Shown: positions 45,850-54,862 of the stretch, one piece after another
How positions within the stretch are numbered: position 1 is the first letter of the stretch
Layout: each line of letters starts with the position of its first letter
Assembly: GCA_002441135.1 (NCBI GenBank)
Contig: DJVJ01000014.1
Location: 39,861-103,860 of the forward strand
From: Caryophanales bacterium UBA6259
Lineage (GTDB): Bacteria > Bacillota > Bacilli > Tepidibacillales > Tepidibacillaceae
Reading direction: 5' to 3'
Length of the DNA: 64,000 nucleotides
The notes under the pieces: model-generated
The model's database searches: none
Told to the model about the DNA's origin: nothing
What the model saw: only the letters and a program-made list of their open reading frames with translations
Translations under genes and position numbers: made by a program

Positions 45850-48126
45850 ATGAATAAGAATTTGAAAAACGTGCTACTGATTGCATTGGTAGTCGGCTTT
45901 TCTATCCTCTTATTAGGAGGTTTTTGGATTTACGAAGGGGGAGCTCCATATCCTGAAAAGGTTGTAGCAGAGGATGGAACTCTAATAATGACTCAAGCCC
46001 AAATAAAGGGTGGTCAGGCAGTATATCAAAAATATGGATTAATGGATTACGGTTCAGTCTTAGGACATGGTTCATATTTAGGCCCTGATTATACAGCTGA
46101 AGCACTACATATTGCAGTAGGAGCGATGAGAGATTTTCATGCTCAAGAATTATATCAAAAAAACTATGACCAATTAACAATCGAACAGCAAGCTGGAATT
46201 GCAGAGGTTGTAAAAAAAGAGGTCAAAGAGAATCGTTATGATGAAAATACTGCGACATTAACTTTAACCAATTCTCAAGTTGCAGGTTTATTAGCAGTAG
46301 AACAGTATTACAAAAGTCAATTTATTGATGGCGATGTATTAGCTTTACCAACTCAAATGATAAAAGAAGAGCATATGCCTGAACAAGATCGCGCTTATGT
46401 TGCACCTGGAGACCAAGTAAAGCAAATGGCAGACTTCTTCTTCTGGACAGCATGGGTATCAGGTACAGAAAGACCTGGCTTGGACCATACCTATACAAAT
46501 AACTGGCCATATGATCCAGATGCCGGAAATGAAGCATCATATGCAGCTGTTTGGTGGAGTGCAGCAAGTGTTGCCCTTCTTATTTTAGCTATTGGTATTA
46601 TTCTTTATATCTATCAACGTTATAACTTTAAAATGGAAGAGGCCTATGAAACAGGGAAATTCCCTAACCTTCGATTAAATGAAATATCAATAAGTGAAAG
46701 TCAACGTAAGGTTGGAAAATATTTATTAGTGGTTTCCTTGCTATTTCTAGTTCAATCCTTATTAGGTGGTTTCTTAGCCCATTATTATGTTGAAGGAGAT
46801 GCATTCTTTGGTATCTCATTAAAAAACCTTTTACCATTTAACATCGCAAAAGGCTGGCACTTGCAGCTAGCTGTATTTTGGATTGCGACAGCATGGTTAG
46901 CAATGGGAATTTATATTGCTCCATTAGTTAGTGGCAAAGAAGAAAAGAAACAAGGGTTATTAGTAGATATTTTGTTCTGGGCATTAGTGATTGTTGTTGG
47001 TGGCTCGATGACAGGAGAATGGCTAGGTGTTCAAGGGCACTTAGGTAATCTTTGGTTCTTACTAGGACATTCTGGTTGGGAATATCTAGAGTTAGGCCGC
47101 GTATGGCAAGCTCTTCTTACTGTGGGGCTATTTATCTGGTTATTTATTGTTTATCGTGGTTTACGTGGAGGACTTTCTCAAGAGAAAGATAAGGGTGGAT
47201 TAGTTCATCTATTATTCTATAGTGCTATTGCAATTCCCGCATTTTATATCTTTGCATTTTTTATCAATCCAGATTCACATATTACCTATGCCGATTACTG
47301 GCGTTGGTGGATTATTCATTTATGGGTAGAAGGAATATTTGAAGTATTTGCAGTAATTGTTATTGGATTTTTAATGGTTCAAATGGGATTAGTAACTAAG
47401 AAATCTACAATTCGTGCATTATACTTCCAGGTAACTATTTTACTAATTGGAGGAATCGTTGGAACAGGACACCATTACTATTGGATTGGCTCTAACGAAG
47501 CGTGGATTGGTTTAGGGGCTGTATTTTCAGCAATCGAGGTAATTCCATTAACTCTATTAGTTGCAGAAGCATATGATCAGTATAAGGTAATGAGAGATGG
47601 AGGAGTAAACTTCCCATATAAGGCTTCCTTCTGGTTCTTAATCTCAACTGCAATTTGGAATTTATTCGGCGCTGGGGTTTTAGGATTCTTAATCAACTTA
47701 CCAGTAGTAAGTTATTATCAGCATGGTTCCTTCTTAACACCAACCCATGGACATGGAGCAATGATGGGTGTTTACGGAATGTTCTCTATCGCAATTCTTC
47801 TATATACCATGCGTAATATAGTAAAACCAGAAGCCTGGAGTGATCGCTTAGCAAAGCTCTCTATGTGGGGACTAAATATTGGTTTAGCAGGGATGATTAT
47901 TATTTCGCTTTTACCAATTGGATTCTTACAGTTAGAAGAGTCGTTTACCAATGGTTTCTGGTCTGCGAGAGATTTCAGTTTCTATGAACAACCAATCGTT
48001 CATACATTATTATGGATTAGAATGGTACCAGACACTATTTTCATCTTAGGAATTATTCCATTAGTCCTTCTTGTATGGAAAGGCTTTAGAAATTTACGAA
48101 ACGTTAGTGAGAGATCAACGAAATAG
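45850..48126 (+). CDS. norZ: Quinol-dependent nitric oxide reductase (qNOR)
   Basis: A single-subunit membrane enzyme (about 758 residues) that reduces 2 NO to N2O using quinol. The N-terminal helix and extracytoplasmic domain of qNOR (YPEKVVAEDGTLIMTQAQIKGGQAVYQKYG; VAVGAMRDFHAQELY-like) precede a 12-helix haem-copper-oxidase-type core. Core histidines occur in KGWHLQLAVFWIATAW, IIHLWVEGIFEVFA, GTGHHYYWIG and THGHGAMMGVYGM. Start ATG 45850 has GAGGAGG seven bases upstream; ATG 45844 is too close. It lies alone behind an FNR box, so NO detoxification or respiration under low oxygen is likely. Confidence 0.93.
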   Translation: MNKNLKNVLLIALVVGFSILLLGGFWIYEGGAPYPEKVVAEDGTLIMTQAQIKGGQAVYQKYGLMDYGSVLGHGSYLGPDYTAEALHIAVGAMRDFHAQELYQKNYDQLTIEQQAGIAEVVKKEVKENRYDENTATLTLTNSQVAGLLAVEQYYKSQFIDGDVLALPTQMIKEEHMPEQDRAYVAPGDQVKQMADFFFWTAWVSGTERPGLDHTYTNNWPYDPDAGNEASYAAVWWSAASVALLILAIGIILYIYQRYNFKMEEAYETGKFPNLRLNEISISESQRKVGKYLLVVSLLFLVQSLLGGFLAHYYVEGDAFFGISLKNLLPFNIAKGWHLQLAVFWIATAWLAMGIYIAPLVSGKEEKKQGLLVDILFWALVIVVGGSMTGEWLGVQGHLGNLWFLLGHSGWEYLELGRVWQALLTVGLFIWLFIVYRGLRGGLSQEKDKGGLVHLLFYSAIAIPAFYIFAFFINPDSHITYADYWRWWIIHLWVEGIFEVFAVIVIGFLMVQMGLVTKKSTIRALYFQVTILLIGGIVGTGHHYYWIGSNEAWIGLGAVFSAIEVIPLTLLVAEAYDQYKVMRDGGVNFPYKASFWFLISTAIWNLFGAGVLGFLINLPVVSYYQHGSFLTPTHGHGAMMGVYGMFSIAILLYTMRNIVKPEAWSDRLAKLSMWGLNIGLAGMIIISLLPIGFLQLEESFTNGFWSARDFSFYEQPIVHTLLWIRMVPDTIFILGIIPLVLLVWKGFRNLRNVSERSTK

Positions 48127-48134
48127 TTAATGTC

Positions 48135-48174
48135 AAAAAAGGTACTTAATCTCTTAGACTAAGTACCTTTTTTT
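48135..48174. terminator. Bidirectional terminator between norZ and the secreted protein gene
   Basis: Perfect 14-bp stem AAAAAAGGTACTTA / TAAGTACCTTTTTT with an 11-base loop. Confidence 0.85.
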
Positions 48175-48204
48175 GAACAAAATCCACATTATTTCTTAAA
48201 TCTA

Positions 48205-49536
48205 TTAGCTGTTAAAATTATCGATATAAAAGTACCCTTCAGTATAGTATCCTTGAATATCCATTCCTTTTATATCCCACCAGTGAATAGATCTATAATA
48301 TTTTGCGGCTGCATTTTGCCCTTGATATACTCTAGTATTAACGCCTGGAATTACAAAACTGGTATATTTGCCTGCACTGTTATATCCAAATTTATGGTTT
48401 TCCTTTTGAACTGATGAGTCACTCCAGTTTTCAACATACAAATCTGGAATGTCCCATGTATAACTAAACCCGGCATTTACAGACGCCCCTATGTTCCCAG
48501 CGGTTAAACCTAAATTTACACTTGCACTTGAACTGCTCACTGAGTAAGATTGATCAGGACCGTAATTATACATAATTTGACCACTGTTAATGTTAGTGTA
48601 AGTGCGGGTGTAATAATTATTAATTCTATAGGCACTGCTAAAATTACTATCTGAAGCTGCTAAAACATATCCAGGTACTAGTTCTGTTTTCCACTCATAA
48701 ATAAACCAATCATAAGTGGAGTTTCCATCTGGAGTTAATTGAAAATATCGATACATCTGATTAACTTTACCATATGGATTATCATATACGTAATAAATAT
48801 AGTCACCACGAGATGTCCAATTTGAAGATGCTGTTAAAGTTTCTGCCGCCTCGGCAATATTTGGTTTTACAATTTGTGTCCCTACATTTGTTCGGTTTCG
48901 AACTTTATCAACACCATCTTTATATATCCAAATAGTTTCTAAAATTTCTTTTGTATGATCTTTATTATCTTCTGGGACAACTACTTCTCCGATTGTGGTA
49001 GTACCTTCTTCAGTTTCTTGTAACCATGTAGCAACAGTCATGTACTTACGTCTTTCTTGATTTGGATCTTCTTCTCCTTGCATATATGTTTCTTCATTTG
49101 TTGGAACTGAGTGAATTGGAAGATCAAATGCTTTGGATAGCTTCTCACTATTTTTTTCCCCAATAAAAACTACTTGCTTTTTTCCTTTTAAAATATTTTT
49201 AACATTTTGATATATTTCATGATTAGGATTGGTAGCATTCCGAATTAAATCTTCACCCAGAAATAACGCATCTGCATTGGTTAGACTATTAATTTGAGAT
49301 GATGGCAAGATATCAAAATCTACTGGTAAGTTACTATTTTTTAATTCTTCTCTAAAATTAACGTTGTTACTTAAAACCTTAATTTTAAAAGCTTGACCAT
49401 TATTCTTCGCTTTTCCCATTTCACCTATTGGATTAATGTGTGGATTAACATTAGCTTTAACATTTAATTGTACTGGTAACACTATTGCTCCTAAAACTAT
49501 TGCAAGGGATATAAATATGACAAAATATTTTTTCAA
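48205..49536 (-). CDS. Secreted protein of unknown function, possible pore-forming type
   Basis: A secreted protein of about 443 residues with a signal peptide (KKYFVIFISLAIVLGAIVLP) after a TTG start that has AGGAGGGG upstream; longer in-frame starts would add 58 unlikely residues and run into the neighbouring promoter. The first half contains an alpha/beta-looking part (FDILPSSQINSLTNADALFL, QVVFIGEKNSEKL). The second half is beta-rich and aromatic, with a Ser/Gly/Asn stretch of alternating polarity (YSVSSSSASVNLGLTAGNIG, then ASVNAGFSYTWDIPDLYVE). Such a stretch is typical of membrane-inserting hairpins in beta-barrel toxins, which is why I suggest that fold. I recognise no family. Confidence 0.6.
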   Translation of the reverse strand: MKKYFVIFISLAIVLGAIVLPVQLNVKANVNPHINPIGEMGKAKNNGQAFKIKVLSNNVNFREELKNSNLPVDFDILPSSQINSLTNADALFLGEDLIRNATNPNHEIYQNVKNILKGKKQVVFIGEKNSEKLSKAFDLPIHSVPTNEETYMQGEEDPNQERRKYMTVATWLQETEEGTTTIGEVVVPEDNKDHTKEILETIWIYKDGVDKVRNRTNVGTQIVKPNIAEAAETLTASSNWTSRGDYIYYVYDNPYGKVNQMYRYFQLTPDGNSTYDWFIYEWKTELVPGYVLAASDSNFSSAYRINNYYTRTYTNINSGQIMYNYGPDQSYSVSSSSASVNLGLTAGNIGASVNAGFSYTWDIPDLYVENWSDSSVQKENHKFGYNSAGKYTSFVIPGVNTRVYQGQNAAAKYYRSIHWWDIKGMDIQGYYTEGYFYIDNFNS

Positions 49537-49686
49537 AAAAAGACCCCTCCTACTTTTGTATTTTATGTTCTGTAATTTAAATTTTAGCAAAAAATTCAAA
49601 AGACCTATACCGCTAAAATCTACCAATAGGCATAAGGCTGACACGTTAAGAACTATAATATTTTTTGAAGACATAATATAACCATC

Positions 49687-49715
49687 TTGACAGTATAATG
49701 TAATGAACATATTAT
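49687..49715 (+). promoter_or_regulatory. Sigma-A promoter of the ABC-2 exporter operon
   Basis: Perfect TTGACA (49687-49692), 17-base spacer, TATTAT (49710-49715). A start near 49722 falls inside the tandem operator that follows. Confidence 0.8.
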
Positions 49716-49743
49716 AGACTTAACGGTCTAGACTGAATGGTCT
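49716..49743 (+). promoter_or_regulatory. Tandem operator AGAC-N6-GTCT, probable TetR site
   Basis: Two adjacent 14-bp inverted repeats, AGAC-TTAACG-GTCT and AGAC-TGAATG-GTCT, directly after the -10 element and covering the transcription start. The fourth gene of the operon encodes a TetR repressor, the natural candidate to bind here. Confidence 0.7.
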
Positions 49744-49771
49744 ACACTCTAAACACTGGGAGGTGGAGGAC

Positions 49772-50635
49772 ATGTTTAAAGTCCAAGATTTACAATTTAA
49801 GTATCCAAAAAATAAAGAGAATACAATTAAAGGTATTTCCTTCGAGATTAAAGAAGGGGAAATTTTTGGTCTTTTAGGACCAAGTGGGGTAGGAAAAAGC
49901 ACTACTCAAAAAGTATTAATCAAGCTATTAGATCAATATAGTGGTGAAGTAACATACAAGGAACAAAATTTAAAATCCTATGGAAAAGATTTTTATCAAG
50001 AGGTAGGAGTAGGGTTTGAAATGCCAGTTCATTTCTCAAAACTAACGGCAGAAGAAAATCTAACCTTTTTCAAAAAACTATATAAATCAAATGCTGATAC
50101 TGATGAGCTCTTAATGCGTGTTGGACTTTATGAGGATCGCAATAAGCAAGTAAGTGAGTTTTCTAAGGGAATGAAAGGGAGATTGAACTTTGTAAGAGCA
50201 TTGTTAAATAACCCTAAAATGCTATTTTTAGATGAACCAACCAATGGACTTGATCCGAAAAATGCGCGGATTATTAAAGATATGATTAAGGAGTTTAAAG
50301 GCAACGGGGGAACCGTCTTATTAACCACCCATTTAATGAATGATGTGGATGAACTGTGCGATCGGGTAGCATTTATGGTGGATGGGAAAATCTCGGAAAT
50401 TGATACTCCGAAGAATTTGAAATTGAAGCATGGACAAAAGCAGGTGGAAATTGAATATCTTGAGAATACTGGAAATAATGAAACCAAAAAAGCTTTCTTT
50501 GATTTAGAGGAATTAGGAATGAACGAACAATTTTTAGAGCTGATTAGAACAAAAGAAATTGTAACCATCCATAGCAAAGAAACCAATCTTGATGATATTT
50601 TTATCAAGGTTACAGGGGTGGAGAAAAATGAATAA
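49772..50635 (+). CDS. ABC-2 exporter ATPase
   Basis: ATP-binding subunit (about 287 residues): FGLLGPSGVGKST (Walker A), FSKGMKGRLNFVRALL (signature with S-K-G-M) and MLFLDEPTNGLDP. The pattern is that of drug/fluoroquinolone or antibiotic exporters with separate permeases. ATG 49772 is chosen over GTG 49763, which overlaps the ribosome binding site. The stop overlaps the first permease by 8 bases. Confidence 0.87.
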   Translation: MFKVQDLQFKYPKNKENTIKGISFEIKEGEIFGLLGPSGVGKSTTQKVLIKLLDQYSGEVTYKEQNLKSYGKDFYQEVGVGFEMPVHFSKLTAEENLTFFKKLYKSNADTDELLMRVGLYEDRNKQVSEFSKGMKGRLNFVRALLNNPKMLFLDEPTNGLDPKNARIIKDMIKEFKGNGGTVLLTTHLMNDVDELCDRVAFMVDGKISEIDTPKNLKLKHGQKQVEIEYLENTGNNETKKAFFDLEELGMNEQFLELIRTKEIVTIHSKETNLDDIFIKVTGVEKNE

Positions 50636-51353
50636 TATCCTTGTTTTATTTACTGGTGAACTAGAAAGAATGAAAAAGTATCATGTGCTAGGTGCTAGCT
50701 TAGTCGTTTCTCTAATTTGGATTGGAGTCCTTTATTTTACTGAAATCTCCGATGTGAGTAATATTTTCCCTTTACTTCTGTATATTGATGCAACGAGCAT
50801 GTCGATGTTAATGATTGGAGTAACGATGTTTTTTGAAAAACAAGAGGGGACCATTAAGACTCTACTTGTTTCGCCAATTAGTAAAGCAGAATATATTGTC
50901 GCTAAAGCATTAGCAAATATAGTTTCAAATATCGTAACTCTATTTGTTCTCTATCTTTACGCATGGTTCTTTAAGGAAATCGATATTAATCTAATTGGGA
51001 TCTTCTTAGCCATTGTGATTGTAGCGTTTTTCCATTCGTTAATCGGATTTATGCTTACTTACTACTCTAAGGATTTTACCGATTTACTGATGGGAATGAT
51101 GAAATATGCGTTTGTAATGATGGTTCCCGTTATACTTGAAACATTTGGCCTGATTTCTAATAACTTTATCCAAAAGCTGCTTTATGCTGTACCTACGAAA
51201 GCATCGATGCTACTTTTACAAGCGTCTGCTGGTGGAATCGAGGCATGGGAAATCTATCTCTCTATTGCTTATCTTGTGATTGGTTCTACTCTTCTTTATG
51301 TGATCGTATCAAGGAAGTTTGATGAATTTGCGGCAAAGGAGAGTGGGGTATAA
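50628..51353 (+). CDS. ABC-2 exporter permease 1
   Basis: A 241-residue membrane protein with six helices, of the short ABC-2 permease type. Features: FEKQEGTIKTLLVSPISKAEYIVAKALANI, the cytoplasmic coupling helix typical of this family. The ATG lies in the ATPase stop region and the end shares a base with the next permease (TAATG), so the three are cotranslated. Confidence 0.82.
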   Translation: MNNILVLFTGELERMKKYHVLGASLVVSLIWIGVLYFTEISDVSNIFPLLLYIDATSMSMLMIGVTMFFEKQEGTIKTLLVSPISKAEYIVAKALANIVSNIVTLFVLYLYAWFFKEIDINLIGIFLAIVIVAFFHSLIGFMLTYYSKDFTDLLMGMMKYAFVMMVPVILETFGLISNNFIQKLLYAVPTKASMLLLQASAGGIEAWEIYLSIAYLVIGSTLLYVIVSRKFDEFAAKESGV

Positions 51354-52075
51354 TGTATCAAAGCTTTTTATCTAGTGAGTTAAAAAAGTGGCTTCGAGAT
51401 CCGATGATGAAGTTTATGCTGTTTTATCCAATTCTTTTTGGTATCATTGGAAGATATGTTTTACCTCTGATTGCAGATGCTAGTGGCTTTAAGATGGAAC
51501 ACTACGCAGATTTAATTGTGGTCATTTTAACTCTTTTTACACCACAAATTTACGGAGCCTTAGTGGGATTCTCCATCTTAGACGACCGAGATGATCATAT
51601 TTTGAGTGCGATAAAAGTGACACCTTTAAGTATTCATCAGTTTTTATCGTTTAGATTGTTCACTGTATATCTATTATCCTTTATTGCTGCCATTTATGTG
51701 ATTTGGTTTTCTGATATTGGGGACTTATCCTTTGGTTCAATTGTAGCAATCGCATTACTTGCATCTCTTGGTGCACCAATGACAGGCTTATTTATTAATG
51801 CTTTATCTCAAAATAAAATTGAGGGCTTCGCAGTAATGAAAGGTTCCGGTACCATTTTAGTACTACCAATCATCGCTTTATTCTTTTTCGATAAAAAGGA
51901 ACTATTCTTCTCCTTTGCGCCAGGTTTTTGGCCAGCTAAAGCAATTAGTAGCTTAGTGAGAGGAGAAGGTCTCCTATTCCTAACATTTAACCAGTACTAT
52001 TTTATAGGGTTGGTTTATATGATTCTTTTAAATATTTTAATATATCGGATTTTCTTGCAGAAGGCCAAGGTATAA
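51353..52075 (+). CDS. ABC-2 exporter permease 2
   Basis: A second six-helix permease of 240 residues: LDDRDDHILSAIKVTPLSIHQFLSFRLF is the coupling-helix region. Together with permease 1 it would form the heterodimeric membrane channel, as in the mycobacterial Rv2686c/Rv2687c type. The substrate is unknown. Confidence 0.82.
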   Translation: MYQSFLSSELKKWLRDPMMKFMLFYPILFGIIGRYVLPLIADASGFKMEHYADLIVVILTLFTPQIYGALVGFSILDDRDDHILSAIKVTPLSIHQFLSFRLFTVYLLSFIAAIYVIWFSDIGDLSFGSIVAIALLASLGAPMTGLFINALSQNKIEGFAVMKGSGTILVLPIIALFFFDKKELFFSFAPGFWPAKAISSLVRGEGLLFLTFNQYYFIGLVYMILLNILIYRIFLQKAKV

Positions 52076-52201
52076 CAATCGCTTCAATTTGCATCGGAAT
52101 AGAAACAATATTAAGATAAGATAGTAATCGGATTTTAATTAGATAGAAGTTACAGTATGGCATGTGCGTTTTGTTAATTTTACTTGAGGTGATTAGGATT
52201 G

Positions 52202-52810
52202 ATGGAAGAAAAAGAAAAGTCCTTTGAAAAAAGACAAGAGCTAATCGACGCAGCAATTCAGGAATTTGGAGAGCGAGGATACGAAAAGGCGTCTTTAAAT
52301 AACATATTAAAGGAATCTGGAATTAGTAAGGGGACATTTTATTATCATTTTAAAAATAAAGAAGACTTGTATATGTATCTTATAGAGATTTTTATAGTGG
52401 AAAAGAAAAAGACCTTTGCAAAGTATATTCAACCAGAAGACTTTACAAAAGATTTCTTTACGATTTTAAAGCTTTTAGTAAAAGCGGGCTTGATGTTTGC
52501 AAGTGAGAATCCAAATATTAATAAATTCTCGGAAGCCTATTTAAGGGATTACAAAAGTCCAATTAATCAGAAGATGTTAAAAAAATATAACCCAGAAGCA
52601 AATAATTATTTTGATGGGATTATAGAAATGGCTTATGCTAAGGGCGAATTTCGAGAGGATCTCCCAAAGGATTTTGTAAAAAAGATGGTTACCTATCTTT
52701 TTACACATCTTCAGGAGATCACCAATGTACTTAATATAGAGGATTATGAATCTGCAGCTGATCATTTAATTTCCTTTATGCAATCGGGATTGATGAAAAA
52801 TCACACTTAA
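52202..52810 (+). CDS. TetR-family repressor of the ABC-2 exporter
   Basis: A 202-residue TetR protein: AAIQEFGERGYEKASLNNIL, then KESGISKGTFYYHFKNKEDLYMYLIE (helix-turn-helix, about residues 14-60), then a ligand domain. It lies 126 bases after the permease, with its own GAGGTGA. TTG 52199 or ATG 52202 could be the start. It probably binds the tandem AGAC-N6-GTCT operator at 49716 and responds to the exported compound. Confidence 0.85.
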   Translation: MEEKEKSFEKRQELIDAAIQEFGERGYEKASLNNILKESGISKGTFYYHFKNKEDLYMYLIEIFIVEKKKTFAKYIQPEDFTKDFFTILKLLVKAGLMFASENPNINKFSEAYLRDYKSPINQKMLKKYNPEANNYFDGIIEMAYAKGEFREDLPKDFVKKMVTYLFTHLQEITNVLNIEDYESAADHLISFMQSGLMKNHT

Positions 52811-52834
52811 CAAATATCACAATTAATGTATAAT
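52807..52834 (+). promoter_or_regulatory. Probable promoter of the yebC-family gene
   Basis: TTAACA (52807-52812), a 16-base spacer, then TATAAT (52829-52834). The -35 overlaps the TetR stop codon. Confidence 0.5.
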
Positions 52835-52897
52835 ATAAGTTGTGAATGGAACAAGCAGTAAATGATATGCAGATTAAAGTTGAAAGAGAGTGGAATT

Positions 52898-53617
52898 ATG
52901 GGCCGTAAATGGAACAATATTAAGGACAAAAAAGCAGCAAAAGATAAAAATACAAGCCGTATATATGCAAAGTTTGGCCGTGAGATTTATGTGGCTGCTA
53001 AGCAAGGGGAGCCAGATCCAGAAGCGAATCGTGCGCTAAAAGTAGTCTTAGAGCGTGCTAAAACCTATAGTGTACCGAGAACGATTATTGATCGTGCCCT
53101 TGAAAAAGCAAAAGGCGGATCTGAGGAAAGCTATGAGGAGCTTCGTTATGAAGGCTTTGGACCAAATGGTTCCATGATTATTGTTGATGCATTAACTAAC
53201 AATGTAAATAGAACTGCTCCAGAAGTGCGTTCTGCTTTTAATAAAAACGGTGGTAACATGGGTGTTAGTGGTTCTGTTGCCTATATGTTTGATGCAACAG
53301 CTGTAATTGGTGTTGAAGGTAAGACAGAGGATGAAGTGCTTGAGTTATTAATGGAAGCAGATGTTGATGTTCGTGATATTACTGAAGAAGAGGATACAGT
53401 TATTGTCTATGCTGAGCCTGATCAATTCCATGCTATTCAAGAGGCATTTAAGAATGTTGGTATAACAGAATTTAAAATTGCGGAGCTCACTATGATGGCG
53501 CAAAATGATATCACTCTTCCAGAGGATGCAGTAGCACAATTTGAGAAATTAATTGATGCTCTAGAAGAGCTTGATGATGTTCAACAGGTTTATCATAATG
53601 TAGATTTTGGTGAGTAA
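52898..53617 (+). CDS. YebC/PmpR-family protein (YeeN type)
   Basis: A 239-residue protein nearly identical in pattern to B. subtilis YeeN: MGRKWNNIKDKKAAKDKNTS, YEGFGPNGSMIIVDALTNN, NMGVSGSVAYMF and the end VQQVYHNVDFGE. Family members have been described as transcriptional regulators and, more recently, as factors that help ribosomes on polyproline stretches. ATG 52898 gives the standard N-terminus; twelve upstream codons in frame are spurious. Confidence 0.93.
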   Translation: MGRKWNNIKDKKAAKDKNTSRIYAKFGREIYVAAKQGEPDPEANRALKVVLERAKTYSVPRTIIDRALEKAKGGSEESYEELRYEGFGPNGSMIIVDALTNNVNRTAPEVRSAFNKNGGNMGVSGSVAYMFDATAVIGVEGKTEDEVLELLMEADVDVRDITEEEDTVIVYAEPDQFHAIQEAFKNVGITEFKIAELTMMAQNDITLPEDAVAQFEKLIDALEELDDVQQVYHNVDFGE

Positions 53618-53648
53618 AACTTACAAATTAATAATAAAACAAACATCT

Positions 53649-53680
53649 AAAGCTGATTCACATATGATCAGCTTTTTTTA
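53649..53680 (+). terminator. Terminator after the yebC-family gene
   Basis: Stem AAAGCTGAT / ATCAGCTTT, nine-base loop, then a T-run. Confidence 0.85.
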
Positions 53681-53763
53681 TTTCTTACTTCCTATTACCA
53701 TTTAATGAAAATTATGGGATAATAAATACAAATGATGTATGTAAAATAAGGAGGGGAATTTTG

Positions 53764-54156
53764 ATGTATTTTAAAAATATAAGGATTCAAAAGCAGGATC
53801 AAGACCCGGAAATAGGGGATATTATCAGATTTATGGAGGAATCCCTTTATTTTAAAAGTGTAGAGAAGAAAGAGGATAAACTATATGGAGTGGATATGGC
53901 TGATCAGTCATTTATTATTAAGTACTACTATTATTCGATTGTTTATTTAGAACTTGATATAGAAGCTACTAGTTCTGATTCCATTGTTCTTATCACAAAC
54001 TTACTTAAGGAAAAAGGATTAAAATTTGAAGAATCAAAAGTAGAAGATCAATTTTCACTTCTAAGAAGCATAAAGAATGATGTTCATACTATAAAAAATA
54101 TCATGATCTTTTATTTGATATTAACCATTCTTGGGTTTATTATCGCTATCGCATAA
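53764..54156 (+). CDS. Small C-terminally membrane-anchored protein, unrecognised
   Basis: A 130-residue protein with an acidic cytosolic part and one C-terminal hydrophobic helix (IMIFYLILTILGFIIAIA), so a tail-anchored or short membrane protein. No family recognised. AAGGAGGGG precedes ATG 53764 (TTG 53761 is also possible). A hairpin shared with the toxin gene follows. Confidence 0.65.
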   Translation: MYFKNIRIQKQDQDPEIGDIIRFMEESLYFKSVEKKEDKLYGVDMADQSFIIKYYYYSIVYLELDIEATSSDSIVLITNLLKEKGLKFEESKVEDQFSLLRSIKNDVHTIKNIMIFYLILTILGFIIAIA

Positions 54157-54163
54157 TCGCAAA

Positions 54164-54199
54164 AATTCCATTCCCAAAATTAATCATGAGAATGGAATT
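54164..54199. terminator. Bidirectional terminator between the anchored protein and the Doc gene
   Basis: Stem AATTCCATTC / GAATGGAATT with a 16-base loop. T-runs follow on both strands (AAAGTTTTT on plus, TTTTGCG on minus). Confidence 0.65.
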
Positions 54200-54596
54200 A
54201 AAGTTTTTCTGTATTTCTTTCAATTATTGAAACAATTTCATCAAATGTGTATTTATGATTTACAACATCAACTGTAAAGTCTTGTTCTTCATCGATTCTC
54301 ATTGTCCATTGATAATGGTTTATTTTCAAAAATACAATTAATGAGGCAAGAGCAGTTCGTTTATTGGCATTGTGGAAAGCGTGATTTTTTGCTATTGATT
54401 CAAAAAGCGCTGCTGCTTTTTCATAAACAGATGGATAAGCATCTTTTCCAAATACAGATTGTTTTGGTCTCTTAGTTGCAGAATCAAGCAGACCTGCATT
54501 TTTTACACCTACTTGCTCATTAGGTGAATAGAGGCGTATTTGTATAGTATTTATTGCAATTATTTGATTTGTAGTTAAATAAACGATTTTATCCAT
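54198..54596 (-). CDS. Doc-type (Fic fold) toxin of a type II toxin-antitoxin pair
   Basis: A 132-residue death-on-curing family protein. The catalytic motif H-A-F-H-N-A-N-K-R (about residues 72-80) matches Doc H-x-F-x-(D/N)-A-N-K-R. Doc of phage P1 phosphorylates EF-Tu. The start codon shares one base with the antitoxin stop, so expression is coupled. Confidence 0.85.
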   Translation of the reverse strand: MDKIVYLTTNQIIAINTIQIRLYSPNEQVGVKNAGLLDSATKRPKQSVFGKDAYPSVYEKAAALFESIAKNHAFHNANKRTALASLIVFLKINHYQWTMRIDEEQDFTVDVVNHKYTFDEIVSIIERNTEKL

Positions 54597-54847
54597 TATC
54601 TGTTTACTAATCCTTTAAAAGCTTTGTCGTGTTCTTTTATAACGTCGTTTAAGATATCCATGAATTCAGCATCAACACCCTCAGGTAGTGTTATTTGCTC
54701 TTTCTTACGTAAAATAATTTTCCCATCTTTTACTTCAACTTGCACATCATCACCTTGAGCTAGCCCTACTTGTTTAAGGAGTTCTAAAGGAAGAGTTATT
54801 CCGAAACTATTTCCAATCTTCGTGACTTTTCTTTCATATTGTTCCAT
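54596..54847 (-). CDS. AbrB/MazE/SpoVT-type antitoxin
   Basis: An 83-residue protein with an N-terminal swapped-hairpin DNA-binding domain (KVTKIGNSFGITLPLELLKQ, VKDGKIILRKK, about residues 7-52) and an acidic C-terminal tail, the part expected to neutralise Doc. GGAGGTG upstream. It probably represses its own promoter through the palindromes at 54863-54888. Confidence 0.85.
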   Translation of the reverse strand: MEQYERKVTKIGNSFGITLPLELLKQVGLAQGDDVQVEVKDGKIILRKKEQITLPEGVDAEFMDILNDVIKEHDKAFKGLVNR

Positions 54848-54862
54848 TACATTTACACCTCC

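Noticed and set aside
45850..48126. Cytochrome oxidase subunit I
   Set aside because: The N-terminal extracytoplasmic domain and single-subunit length are those of quinol nitric oxide reductase, and no subunit II gene is present.
49537..49710. Longer N-terminus for the secreted protein
   Set aside because: The extension runs into the promoter of the divergent operon and would bury the signal peptide; the TTG at 49536 has AGGAGGGG.
50128..50607. A 159-codon minus-strand frame inside the exporter ATPase gene
   Set aside because: Its Ser-rich composition is the antisense of a clear ABC ATPase.
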